The notes under the pieces: generated by a model | Told to the model about the DNA's origin: nothing | Seen by the model: only the letters and a program-made list of their open reading frames with translations | Databases searched by the model: none | Shown: piece after piece, positions 1 through 11,577 of the stretch | How the letters are laid out: every line of letters begins with the position of its first letter | Position numbering within the stretch: position 1 is the stretch's first letter | Origin: Haliclystus octoradiatus | Lineage: Eukaryota; Cnidaria; Staurozoa; Stauromedusae; Haliclystidae | DNA length: 64,000 bases | Reading direction: 5' to 3' | NCBI GenBank assembly: GCA_916610825.1 | Contig: OU744450.1 | Span: forward strand, 7,274,030-7,338,029 | Made by a program: the position numbers and the translations under genes

Positions 1-546
1 TTTTAAATTGTGTTTATTAACCCAAATGATGGAAAAATGGGTGTACCCAGGCTATTTTTGTAGTTATTGCCCATAATGTACTCTATCGGGACATTTTATG
101 CTGCTAAAATGTTGCCAACTTGCCCACAATGAAATTCAAAATTGTTGCCGCAACAACATATGGTATAAATAGACTTTCTTTCCCAACGTGTATTAACAAA
201 CAGGTTTTCTACGATCTTCAACATTTTTTGGTGAAAATATGGAGGTTAGTGATAACTTTACTAATTCAAAATCGTGTCCAGGCCTACTGTTCCAGACATC
301 CTTGTGTTTTGACACATTCAGTGTCTGGCAAAAGATTGAATCTTCCAAAAATGCTAGAACATTCTATTAGAAGATTATTTTCTTCTGGATGTTTTTTATG
401 AGGTTGCCCTGGAAATCAGACACATTTCGGTTGTCTCATGCATTTGCTCTGGCCTTCCTGTGTCTATGATTGTAGATTTGTAGCTCGGGTGCCCACTTTA
501 TATGACCCTGGACACATTGTATATTTGATATTGTTTTTAATTGTAG
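1..546. other. Intronic sequence upstream of the first visible RBM19 exon
   Basis: This is most simply an intron of RBM19, because the next exon begins in mid-protein with a splice acceptor. I see no reading frame that matches the RRM expected upstream of residue HVPLYLEW, so earlier exons lie outside the window. The 93-codon frame at 120-401 has no recognisable content. Confidence 0.6.
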
Positions 547-3500
547 TTTAAGCATGTCCCTTTGTACCTTGAATGGGCACCTCTTGATCTACTTGAAGAG
601 AATACGACCCCTGTTGTAGAAAAGAAAGAGGAAGATGTCAACAAAGATAAGGATGAGAAAGACACTGAAATGGGTAGGGAGAGGGACCTAAGAATTTCAT
701 TTCTGTAAATTGTCTTTCATAGTCAATTGTCCACTTCATTTCACATTTCTTGTTGATGCTGTGTTTATCAATGTGTGATTACATTTAATTACATAAAATC
801 ATTTTTCATATTGTTCTCATGATTGTTGCTTTATTTTCAGTGTGTTGCTATTTGCTTCCTAATATCCCTTCCTTACTGGTGTACATCTCCTTCTAGCCTT
901 CCGTAAACCAGGTTTCCAGACTAGCTGTCATATCCTGGCTGAGTGGTTAAACAATGAATAGAAACTGTTGAAAATGACCCGCAATGTCTCCACTCCTTGA
1001 GTGTAATATGACTGAGAATCTATTAATTTTCATTTCATCTCGTTAACGATGTAAGTTCAAGAATCATAAAATAATAATACTAGCCACATATTTTGTTTTA
1101 ATTTGCAGCAGAAAGTAATGGCGATGATGATGAAGATGACGATGAAAGTGGAAATGTTTTATTTATCAAAAACATTAATTTTGAATCTAAGGAAGAAACT
1201 CTCAAAGAGGTTAGTATTGTTTAATATGATGTCTACTGATTAGTTTTGTGCTTACATTTTAACCCTTTGTGTACACTCTACTGACATAATGCACAACAAT
1301 CATATTAAAGAAAGTCAAAGATAAATGTATCGCTGTTCTGAAATGCAAAAGTTGACACATTAGATTAGCACTTAACAATTATCGAACGAGATTGAGCACG
1401 ACACTGAGAATTATTAGGCCGAGGCGCGGATAACACGCGCCGAGGCCTGATAATTCTGAGTGTCATGCGAAATCGAGTTTGATAATTGTTTTATTATTAA
1501 TTCATACCTTGATTAATCCCTTGAAATATTCAAGAACAACTGCGTTTTGAGAAATATTACGAATTCATCGCAACAAGTTTGCTTAAATATGTCTTTATAA
1601 TTTAGAGACTTTAACGCTATCAACTTGATTAAATGAAGACTTATTTGCATTTCGTTGTCCTCTTTCTAATTATTCGCATCTTTTTTATAATAAACTTTAC
1701 AATTCTGGCTTTTGTATTGTAGTAAATCTTTATTTTGAAAAGTCAAATTTTGTAAAAAAGAGTTTTACTATCACGTCAGTTTTGAAACCTTGGAGATGCT
1801 ATTGTCTCGACATATTATCGCGACCTAATTGTCTCGAGCTCTACCCTATTGTCTGAGATTATTACGTCACGTTCGAAGACACTAGGAATTGTCGATGTTC
1901 GATTAACCAATAGGAAGCAAGAAAACGTTCGAAAAAACTTGCCAATAATAATAATGATGGTTGTTTACAATGAAAATCACTGCAACATAAACGAGATGTA
2001 CTGTAACCATTGTAGGATATATTGCACAGTCATCAGGATATATTGTTGTAATTATTGATTTTCAATAAGAAACTTTTCAAAGCCATTCTCGCTTCAAAAT
2101 AAAGCTAGCAAACACTTGACAAAAAAACTCCTAGTTTTAAAGTACAATACAAGTCACCATCTTGTGTTAATTACATGCCTGCTCTTGATACACACTGTCT
2201 CCATGTTAGTACATTTCAATGTTATCGTCCGAGATATTCCTAAATTGCGGGAAATACGTAAAGTTATGTAGTATACTTTTATAACATTGACATTTTCACA
2301 ATTTAATGATAATTATAATTGTGTATATTATATATAGTTATAGTTATAAGTTAAGTGCAGTATCAGCTGTCATTCATGACACTTTCAGTTTATGTTTCAG
2401 TATGAGTGTGCAATTTTACCCATCAGAATACAGCTCAAAGTATAGAAATTAAAGTAATAATTTAAAATGATAAATCTGGAGGCCTAAAAACATAATCTTT
2501 GGTAGTAACCACAATCCCTTCCATTATAGATTGTACACTGAGGGAAATCTTGAGGAATCGCGTTACAATGTTTCAGAAAAAATTACCCTAAACAGATAAC
2601 GTTTTGTTGAATCTCAAGGTAATCCTCACTAATCAAGACACATCTTTTTGGTATATTTAAGGTATTTGTTCAATGTGGTAAAGTTAGAAGCTTAACCATC
2701 GCAAAGAAGAAAGATCCTCGGAATGCATCTTCATTACTATCAATGGGATACGGATTTGTTGAGTATAAGAAAAAGGCACATGCTCAAGAAGCCCTCAAAA
2801 CACTTCAGGTAAAATACATGCATATAGGTCTTTGCCACAGAAGCAGAAAATACTCCCCAGGGGACCAGTACCCCATGTTGCAAATATCTGGCTCCTCTGA
2901 AGTCACATAATTACTTAGGTTTTCATTTCATTTCAAGTTTTTGTATCTGTTTATTTTTGTAACAGCATACAAAAGTTGATGGTCATCAGCTGGAACTCAA
3001 AGTATCACAAAGACAAACGCTGTAAGTCCTTTATCTACAATGACATGACTCATGGATTGTATTATCGAGATGACACGGGTGCTATAAAGCGCATACCTAA
3101 AACGATCAAGGTGCATTAGTTTACATCGTGATTATCTCTTCATTGGTAGAACACATGCTTGTTTTCTACTTCTCGTCATTTGAAATGGTTAATGAAAGGC
3201 TTTAATCGTTCTGTAACATCACTATTTGAGGTGAAACTTCGAAGATAATTGTTGTTGTGTTTTGACCATAACTTTTAAACCGGTTTATTTGATTTCAATT
3301 GGTTTATTTTGATTATTATATTATTCACCATGAGTCCGAGCGTAGCGGAGCTATTTTTTAATTTATTTTTTAACATTTTTGAACAAAATTTTTTTTCTTT
3401 TTTAACATTTCGGTGTGCGATCAACTGCACGCGTCGGAGTGTTTAGGCATGCGCGTGCGGTCGCACGCCTTATAATACAATCCATGGTGACTCATATTTA

Positions 3501-6500
3501 TTTGATGGCGCAAAATAGAATTTATGCAATACTTTATTTTCATTATTTTCAAATCATCGTTATTATAGACCATGGAATGACCTTTGCATATTTGTCTTTG
3601 AAATTTGGACCCAGATTTCAATCACTCGTTTTCATGATACACGGTCCGCCTTTGTTTCTCCTTTGCACACTCACGCAATTTTGAAAAACATTTTGTAAAA
3701 CGAACATGGAAGCATCTCTGCCAAGTTGTTTATCAACGAACTGGTTTGGAAAGTTACAAGAGCAATAGAGGTGGACCGTGGAAATCGTAAGGGCTTTTGA
3801 TGCTTAAAGAAATTTGTACCACGAAAATCAATTCACTTGCTACTATCGTGTAGCTTCATACGAATTGTGGGCGGAAAGCAGAGTTGAAAAATACAACTGA
3901 ACTTGAGTGATTCAGAATTTCATGTTGGTGTTTACTTGATACAAGAATATTTGGAATTGAAAGAACAAGAAGAGATTTATTTGCATTTAAAATCGAAATT
4001 TATCACCAAAACAAAATGAAATTATAACACCAGGTGAATTAGTTTTTTAATACGGATACTTTGATCATTGACTCATTGTCGAAGTTAAAAAAAATTATGT
4101 TTGTAAATACGTAGGCTTCCTCTAAAAATAGTATACCTATGTATGTTTTATATTGCATTGTTTTTCTATAGCATTTATAAACGTAAATTATGAAATTTAG
4201 AATCATATGAATTTAATTAGTATTGATTTGAAAGAAAATTTTATTCAAATTATTTTGATTTGCGTCAAACTTCTCAGACAGATGCGGACTGTGACTCCCA
4301 TTCAGCTATATATTTGTTGGCTATCTATAACCATAGACTGCGTTTCGTATGTACTTGCATCTAGCAATGTTTGTGAGAATTAAGATTTATTCGAAACTGA
4401 AATTGATAAACCAGACTATTTTCTCAAGCTTTCTGTCGTGACTTTCCGTAGCAAGAGCCACAAGGACAATGCGCTGACATCTCTTTCCAGAGGATTAGCC
4501 TCGTTTCTTGTAATCAGAACAACAAAACAAAGCAAAGGCTGCTGGTCATTCGAAGTTATTTAATGTGCAATTAAAATTGTCATTTAATTGGTCTATTAAA
4601 ATTGTCATTTAATTACTCCATTGCTGAACATTCACTGATAACCTAAAGGTCATCATACAGATTAACAATTTTTTCTCAGATACGATATAGGTGTACAGTG
4701 AAACCTGTATATAACGGCCTGCTACGGGAGGTAGATAAATTGACCACTATAGACAGGTGGCAGTTGTATAGAGGTGACCGTTATAACAGGTTTGACTGTA
4801 TACATATATATGTATATATATGTAGGTTGTATGATACCAAATGTGTATATGTGTGTGTGACATATTTAATGTACTGCATAATAAGCGTTATACACCTTTA
4901 ACGTTTTGGTATAATGGCAAATCAATGAGAAAAATCATTTACATAGGTACACAGAGTGTTTATTTACAATGTGAAAAATGTTCCATGAGTTCAAGAATGT
5001 TCCTCATAAATGTGATCTTGCCAAATGTTCATAACAATCTCATGAACACTTTGACCAGTTCGCGAACTCACTTTCCATCGATTCTAATCTCCAAGGAATG
5101 TTCACGAACTGACCTCATAAACTTCTTTCAAAGAGATCTCTATAATGCTCAAGCATCAGATAACAGTATTTGTTATTCACACCTGGATGCAACAAATGTC
5201 TTTTCCTTACGCAAGCCTGACGTTTTGTTCAAAACCCTTGAGAATAATATACACTTGGAAGATTCCTCAAACTATTATCAATTCTCTGATTTGAAGCTAA
5301 ATAATAATCAAAAATAAAAACAAGTTTTCTTCATATTATTTTCAATCCTTCTGATAACCTAGGTGTGAGATTGATTGCCTTATTTGTCAGACCCTAATTT
5401 GCAGCTCTGTTACATTTCCTCTCTTAATTAACAGGAGATCAACATCAGAGAGAAAGAAAGCAGAAGTTAAGAAACAAACTACAAGTAAGATCCTTGTAAG
5501 AAATGTTCCATTCGAGGCCAACAGAAAAGAACTGATGGAGCTGTTTAGGTAAGCTACTGATTGTATTACTGTTCATTTACACTGCACACATCTAAAGTTT
5601 TAAAACCATAAATGCACAGATTTCTGTGTGGGATGTCAAGTTTTTCTACACTTTTCTCAATAACTTTTTATGTTTAGACATATTTGCTCCATAAATCATG
5701 AGAATTGTTATTTTTGGGTCGTAAACCTGACTTGGCATTGACATTTTATTTTCTGTGTTGCACATCAAAATAGCTGAATTGTGTCACTTATTAATATTTT
5801 AGACGTCAAGTTTGATGTGTATCAAATTTAAAATGTATAAAAAAAAACTTTTATTATTATTCAACGCTGTTATTCTTGGAATGAAGCTTAATATCAATTG
5901 TAATGTTAACCTAGCAGTAGCGCAGGCAATTCATTACTAGTAGCTTCATAAACTATCATTATTCAAGAAGCAAGTACAGAAGTAGCCCCCTGCATTAACA
6001 ATTGATGCTTGAACTGTTGTTACTCAATGTTAACCATCAATGCTCCTGTGCATGAAGGGTTTTATTAATGTTTGATAATATGAAGCTCCCATGGATAGTG
6101 TACAATGTTCATGAACAGCCTATCTAAAATATGACTTTGTTATCAAACGTAATTGTGCAATTTTATTAGTTGGTTCATGTGTTTAGAAATTCTAGGATAG
6201 CCTTAATATTTTTCAAAAATTCCCATCAAAATTTGACGATAAATTTTGTCAGAGGCTCCAAGCTGAAGAACAATGTAGGAAACTACTATTACAACGTATA
6301 ATTAAAGAAATAATACCAAGAAAGACATATGTTGTGAAGTTTTTATTTAATCTGAGAACATTATAATAAATAGAAACGTTGAATTGAAATTGAATTTTAA
6401 ATGATTTGCAAAACTTAAACTACCTTCAGCAATATAAACCACTTGATGCTGAAATTTGTTTTATTTTAGAAAAGGGCTATAGTTGCATGACAAATAGAAA

Positions 6501-9345
6501 TTCCATGTCATGCCAGATACATTGGTTATGGGTAACTTATACCTCTTATTATGGGTAATGGCACGCTTCTAGATTATATTTTGATGATGTCATAGTTGAG
6601 TGATGTTTTTCGCACCATCCTATTGTCACACAAAATTAAAAAATGACAGATGACATCACAACAATGTTTATTAACCAATGTGATTGGAAAATAGCAATCT
6701 TTTAATCTTGTAATTACAAATAAGAAGGATTAGTTCTCACTTCTTGTTACACAATATTGATTTATTTGCCCGTGCTTTAGTCATTGTATTTTGGTAAATG
6801 ACGTCATATTGGAAGCAAGAAGTGCGCCATTGAAAGTATTGAAAATCTGACCCCAAACTAATTTGTATCTGTGCCATTTTTCTTTATAGTACATTTGGTG
6901 AAATTAAAACATTACGTCTGCCTAAAAAAGTGACAGGAACAGGACCTCATCGAGGCTTTGCCTTTGTGGATTTCTTAACTAAGCAGGATGCAAAAGTAAG
7001 TCCTATTTAGTAGAGATGGGGCCGCAGAAGTTTTGTTTTAATCATAATTGAGTTTTGATAAGTAGAAATTTGTGTAGCGATTTCAGAACTTTGTATTTGT
7101 GTTTGGTTTGTATGAGTGCCTTTCGAACAACAGTTCAGGAGTTCATGAACACTTCATGGACATTAAATGGCCGCAATTTTCACGAACTGTTCATGAACTG
7201 CTGAACTGTTTTTCGCAGAGGTGATAATGTTAGTTGCGTATGACCTTGTAGCTTTGAAGAAGTTGGATCACCTATGAAAAATGAATTTTTAATTAGCATA
7301 TTTGTGTGGAGGATTTGAATAGAGTTATATGTGCCTCTGTGAAGTTCATTATCAAAACATGCACACTTGCCACACGTAGAGTATGACAGGTATGATTGCA
7401 TAGCATTATATTAAGTGGTCTTCTATGACACATTATGTTCAATAAAAAGACTTAAGTCTGTGTATCGTTTTTTTGTTAGGTTTAAATTAAAAATAGAAAT
7501 ATTTCTAGAAGTGTACTGTATTAATATTATCTATCAAGTTTCTTGATTCTTACTTTGTTTACAATACCCCCATATACCTCCATCCTTTATAATATGTATT
7601 ATATAGACTCAATCATTACTGTTTTCACATTCCAGAGAGCATTTAAAGCACTTTGTCAAAGTACTCATTTGTATGGTCGTCGTCTCGTCTTGGAATGGGC
7701 AGATAATGATGATTCTGTTGATGCCTTGAGAATACGAACTGCAAAGCATTTTCATGCTGGTAATTGATTATTGATGTTTGACATCTAAATGTTATTAATA
7801 GTTTTTCATCACCTCTTTGGCACTTATAGTGTATATTATGATCAGTGTCTGGAATAAAAGTGTGCATATCTAACCCGTTCCCAACCATAAGAACATTCTG
7901 CCAAGGTTAAGAAATTATGGTGGCAGTAGGCCTAATATGTAATAAACACCTTCCATGACAGCTAAATGCCATCCGTTTATCCGTTGGATTTATAATGAAA
8001 ATCTCTTTATCAGATTAAATTTAATATCGAAATTCAGATCAGATTCGAACTTCAGATAGTTCGTACCCGTTCGTGCTCATTTTTTGTAAAACCAATCAGA
8101 TGCACACCTCTAGTCTGCAAGTAGTTGCATGATTTTCACAATTCGCAAGGTGCAGTGGAGGTGTTGAACCGATCAAACAATAGAATCACAGCAGGACAGT
8201 ATGGAAAAGGACAGTAACTTTACGGTCAAACCATTCTTAGCTCAAATACATATAAAATGGTCATAGAAACGGGAAAAAGACTACAAAATTTCTATATGAT
8301 GTCTGAATTTTTATATATCACGATTCCATTCTCAAAAACGAATCAGACTTTCATTAGATTGGGATGTGCTATTTTTAGCAAAGTTTTGTACTAGAAATGT
8401 TTGGTGCTTCACCAAGACTTCCAGCTGTGTTGATAGTGGCCGTGTGACTGCGCCATGCGAATTTCATTTGAGAATGAGAATATAAATTTATAAGATTTTA
8501 ATATAATTTGCAGAAGACATACATTCTCCTAGTTTTTTCTAGCTAGTCAAACTTATTTTTCAAGTTAGGAAAGTGAAAGCCTGCATCCATTCTCGGAAAT
8601 AGGGTCCGACGAAATCTGCAATCCTAGATTCCGGAAGGCTAGAGCAAATTCAGAAGAAAATTGATAATTTTATGATTTCTTGGTCAAACCTCAGCAAAAT
8701 TCAGAAGACAATGTTAAAATGCATTTAGGATTTCAGAAGGCTGAACGTTTTCTTGAACTCTGTTTGGAAATGAAGCCTGTGTGCGTTGCATGAGTTGTCA
8801 AATTTCCCGCTACAGCTTACGATTTTTGATTTCTTCCTTCTGTGCCATTAAAAATATGAATCTCCATTTGCAGATGTCTCACCCCTGCAAAATCTCCTAA
8901 AGCCCTACTAAAAACTCAAATAAATGCGGGACCATTGAAGGCTGAAATTGTACTTTTTTGTTTCACATTTCCAATTAGGATTTCTATAGAGATTTCTACT
9001 TTTGATAAATTACTGTATGCTATTTACACTAGATATTAGCTCTTTTGTCAATAAAATTCCAAGTTAAATGTTGGGATTCCAGATAGGAAAATTATCGGCT
9101 TCCATTTATGTATGACTGTTAGATACTTCAAAATGTAAGAAATATCAGTTCGAACTACCTGCTTTAATGTTAGATGTTGTTGTTACCTTTATGGTTTATT
9201 GTTACATGTTGGGTAGTGTGATGTGTTTTGCAAATATAATTTTATGATTAATTTATTCTTTGTCAAAATTATAGGAGGACCAGCCTCAAAGAAATCAAAT
9301 AATGAATTCTTGGAAGAATTAGAAAAGACTGATGCTGCCAAATAA
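547..9345 (+). CDS. RBM19: RNA-binding protein 19 (RBM19/Mrd1 family), C-terminal part, 8 exons
   Basis: Nucleolar multi-RRM protein that works in pre-rRNA processing and small-subunit assembly (known for the family). Coding exons with GT-AG borders and consistent phase: 547-673, 1109-1209, 2662-2808, 2966-3021, 5435-5548, 6900-6995, 7636-7759, 9275-9345. The first exon carries VPLYLEWAP, the end of an earlier RRM, then an acidic Lys/Glu/Asp linker. RRM5 follows, with RNP2 LFIKNI and RNP1 GYGFVEYK, then the last RRM, with [16 protein letters not shown], and the family signatures [21 protein letters not shown] and [12 protein letters not shown]. The tail is short and ends in a TAA at 9343-9345. 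The 5' exons are missing because the window starts inside the gene. Introns are 0.16-2.4 kb and hold MITE-like repeats. Similarity to vertebrate RBM19 is recognised from memory of the family, not from a search. Confidence 0.93.
1375..1490. repeat. Near-perfect hairpin (fold-back element)
   Basis: Two arms of about 55 bp (1375-1429 and 1434-1490) are reverse complements with only a few mismatches and almost no loop. The GC-rich tip GGCCGAGGCGCG / CGCGCCGAGGCC contrasts with the AT-rich intron. This fits a MITE-type fold-back element; no target duplication was assigned. Confidence 0.75.
4696..4798. mobile_element. pogo/Tc1-like MITE, copy 1
   Basis: The ends are CAGTGAAACCTG and CAGGTTTGACTG in inverted orientation, flanked on both sides by TA. 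TA target duplications are typical of Tc1/mariner/pogo elements. It is 103 bp, noncoding, and lies in an RBM19 intron. Related copies are at 24145-24326 and about 29597-29778. Confidence 0.75.
7124..7221. repeat. GTTCATGAAC palindromic element, short copy
   Basis: Begins CAACAGTTCAGGAGTTCATGAAC and ends with the reverse complement, GCTGAACTGTTTTTCGCAG. The centre contains the family word AAATGGCC. It is a roughly 98-bp copy of the MITE-like family that fills the introns of the neighbouring gene. Confidence 0.7.
8600..8770. repeat. Degenerate copy of the hAT-like MITE
   Basis: Shares the words GGGTCCGA, CCTAGAT, GGAAGGCTAGAG, AGAAGAAA and GGAAGGCT-like segments, in the same order, with the well-delimited element at 19380-19552. 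The terminal repeats are eroded, so exact ends and target duplication are not visible. Confidence 0.55.
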
Positions 9346-9512
9346 GTTAATATTCACATAGTTTTATATACAGTATAATCATGAATTCGTTATATCTGAA
9401 TATAGAAAAGCTTTCATTTTTAATTGTCAAATCAACTTTATATAATGTAACATTATTAAATATCAAAAGTATTTGTTTGTTATACTTAGCTATATTGTCT
9501 TTTTTCTAAAGT

Positions 9513-9518
9513 AATAAA
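9513..9518 (+). terminator. RBM19 poly(A) signal
   Basis: A canonical AATAAA lies 168 bp after the RBM19 stop codon and is the first such hexamer downstream on this strand, giving a 3' UTR of about 190 bp. Confidence 0.6.
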
Positions 9519-11280
9519 ACTTTTGCGAATTTGAGAATGGTACAATGAGGATGGGCGCTTTTCAATATATTTTAATATATAATTCGATATGATAGATTAT
9601 GTTAAAATTGTGTAAAATATGTTATGAATTAGTGAGAGTAGTAAAATACAGCCTTGTAGAAGTAGCTTAATTCACGGATTAAATTTTTGAATGCTATGAA
9701 TTGTTTTCAGAGAATCTTAAAATTTATCATTTACCAATTTGGATTGAATCAGAAATATAGATATCCCCAATTTAAGACATTTCGACATTCCTGCATTCAA
9801 CCATTTATACATTGACGAACATTACATAATTTACATCCTTACACACATGACGTATTTTGGAGGGGTCAAGGTCACTAAACAAGATTGACAGGTCGTTGCT
9901 ATGACAATGCCATTTGATAGTGCTGGGAACCAATCAGCAAGCACTGTGAGTGAAACCCGCGCGGCTGGTTTCAAAATGTTGTAGAAGAACAGAATGGAAG
10001 CGATTATAGCAAAATAGCACAACTTGTTAGTAAACAATTGATTATCCGTTTAGGATGACGAAGAGCGTCTCAATTGTGGTTATTTTGGAATATTAGTGGT
10101 TAATTACAGGTTAGACCAACCTACTATAATTAATTTGCTTAAATGCTTTGATCAAGAGTCAAGACAAAGTTAACAATGAATCTTATAGTGTAAGCATGTG
10201 CACAGGACAGTGAGTGTTGCATCCATCAATCCAGGCTCGTTCGGTTTGGCTTCTACTGTACTTGATAGAACGATATATATAGAGAGAGGCCTTACACTAG
10301 AGAACTTACGCTAGACTATCGTATATAGAGGCCTATGGACATCATACATTGAGTAAAGTAGACAGACATAACATAACATAGGTACGAATATATCTAGGCC
10401 TAGGCCTACTTAGAAAGATATGTTTTCAGGACGATAGACATGACATGAGAGAGCGAAGAGTTACAATGTCAGTTTACATGATTACGAAACGGTAAACGGA
10501 CATAACACGTCTTTAATTAATACGCAATACGCAACCCAGGTCTATCTGGTCTATCTTTAATATTGAAATATCCCGAACAATGAAGGAATATAAACGCAAA
10601 TGAGATATTATTAATTTAGTAAATGTTTGGATTTCTGCCAATTTGATTTGTTGGCTTTGTTTGTTGTGCTTGATTCAAATTTGAAGTAACAGAATAAAAA
10701 CGTCCCACAAATATTATGCAATTTTATTAGCCTAACCCCTCAGATATAAATAGAAAGTATCGTTGAAATGGGTTATAATACGATTAGGCCTGCTATGAAA
10801 GCATTATATCGAGACTTTCTATTTATATTCAAGGTGCTAGCCTAAATTGGCTAATATACTTTCTAATGGATGAAAAGATAGATTCACGAGCAAGGCTAAT
10901 AGGAGGACTTAAGCCTGTGGTCTACCACCGAAGTTGGAAAAAGTAGTGTTTGCTTCCACAATCTTGGCCGCATATCAGGTAGCTCCATATCATAATTCTA
11001 ACGTTGGACCTTGTTGACTTCAGAGCGGAGGTGTCCTGGACCCGGATCAGGCAGGATCTTGACCCTTGGACCGGACACAGGTCTGGATCTTGACCCTTGG
11101 AATATTTTTAATTATTCCATCTTATCCTATTGATTTCATTTATCATTTTGAACAAAATGACAGTAAAAATGATATAAAAATTCCGATTTTATTGACTTTA
11201 TTATTTATAGCCCATTTTCAGATTCCCATCCATTTGTGATGACCCCATATAAGTTATTGCTAGGACTCCTGTTAATGTAA

Positions 11281-11346
11281 TCTCAGCAAAAAGAGCCACT
11301 CCTCTAGAAATAGAGAAATGGCACAGGTGCTGTCGGTAGGGCAATT
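11281..11346 (+). repeat. SINE 3' fragment
   Basis: Matches the 3' third of the SINE at 37669-38041: GCCACTCcTCTAG, AAATAGAGAAaTGG and TCGGTAGGGC occur in the same order and spacing. The tRNA-like head is absent. Confidence 0.65.
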
Positions 11347-11577
11347 ATTGCCATAGGGCACCTAGATGAGCACTGATTACATGACAACATCTGACAGAAG
11401 AATCTAATCCATCCATGAAATATGAAATACTTCAGCCTGTAATGTAGCTTTAAGATTGATATAGCCTATAATTAATTAATTACGTTAGGTAATTGCTCTG
11501 ATATATTCTATTTATAGACATAAAAGCTCCCAATGCCGTTTTCATGACAATACATAACTCAGATCACTGTTACCAAG

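Larger units (their letters stand above)
9346..11577. other. Intergenic region and presumed promoter/5' UTR of the coiled-coil gene
   Basis: Holds the RBM19 3' UTR and, further right, the presumed upstream region of the gene starting at 11578. I see no convincing coding frame or TATA box. The segment 10380-10420 is rich in AGGCCTA words. A fragment of the tRNA-derived SINE lies at 11281-11346. Noncoding 5' exons may exist here but cannot be placed. Confidence 0.5.

Noticed and set aside
4841..5317. 158-codon open frame in an RBM19 intron
   Set aside because: No domain, signal or composition typical of a protein; it overlaps degenerate TTCATGAAC-like repeats and begins in a TATATG microsatellite.
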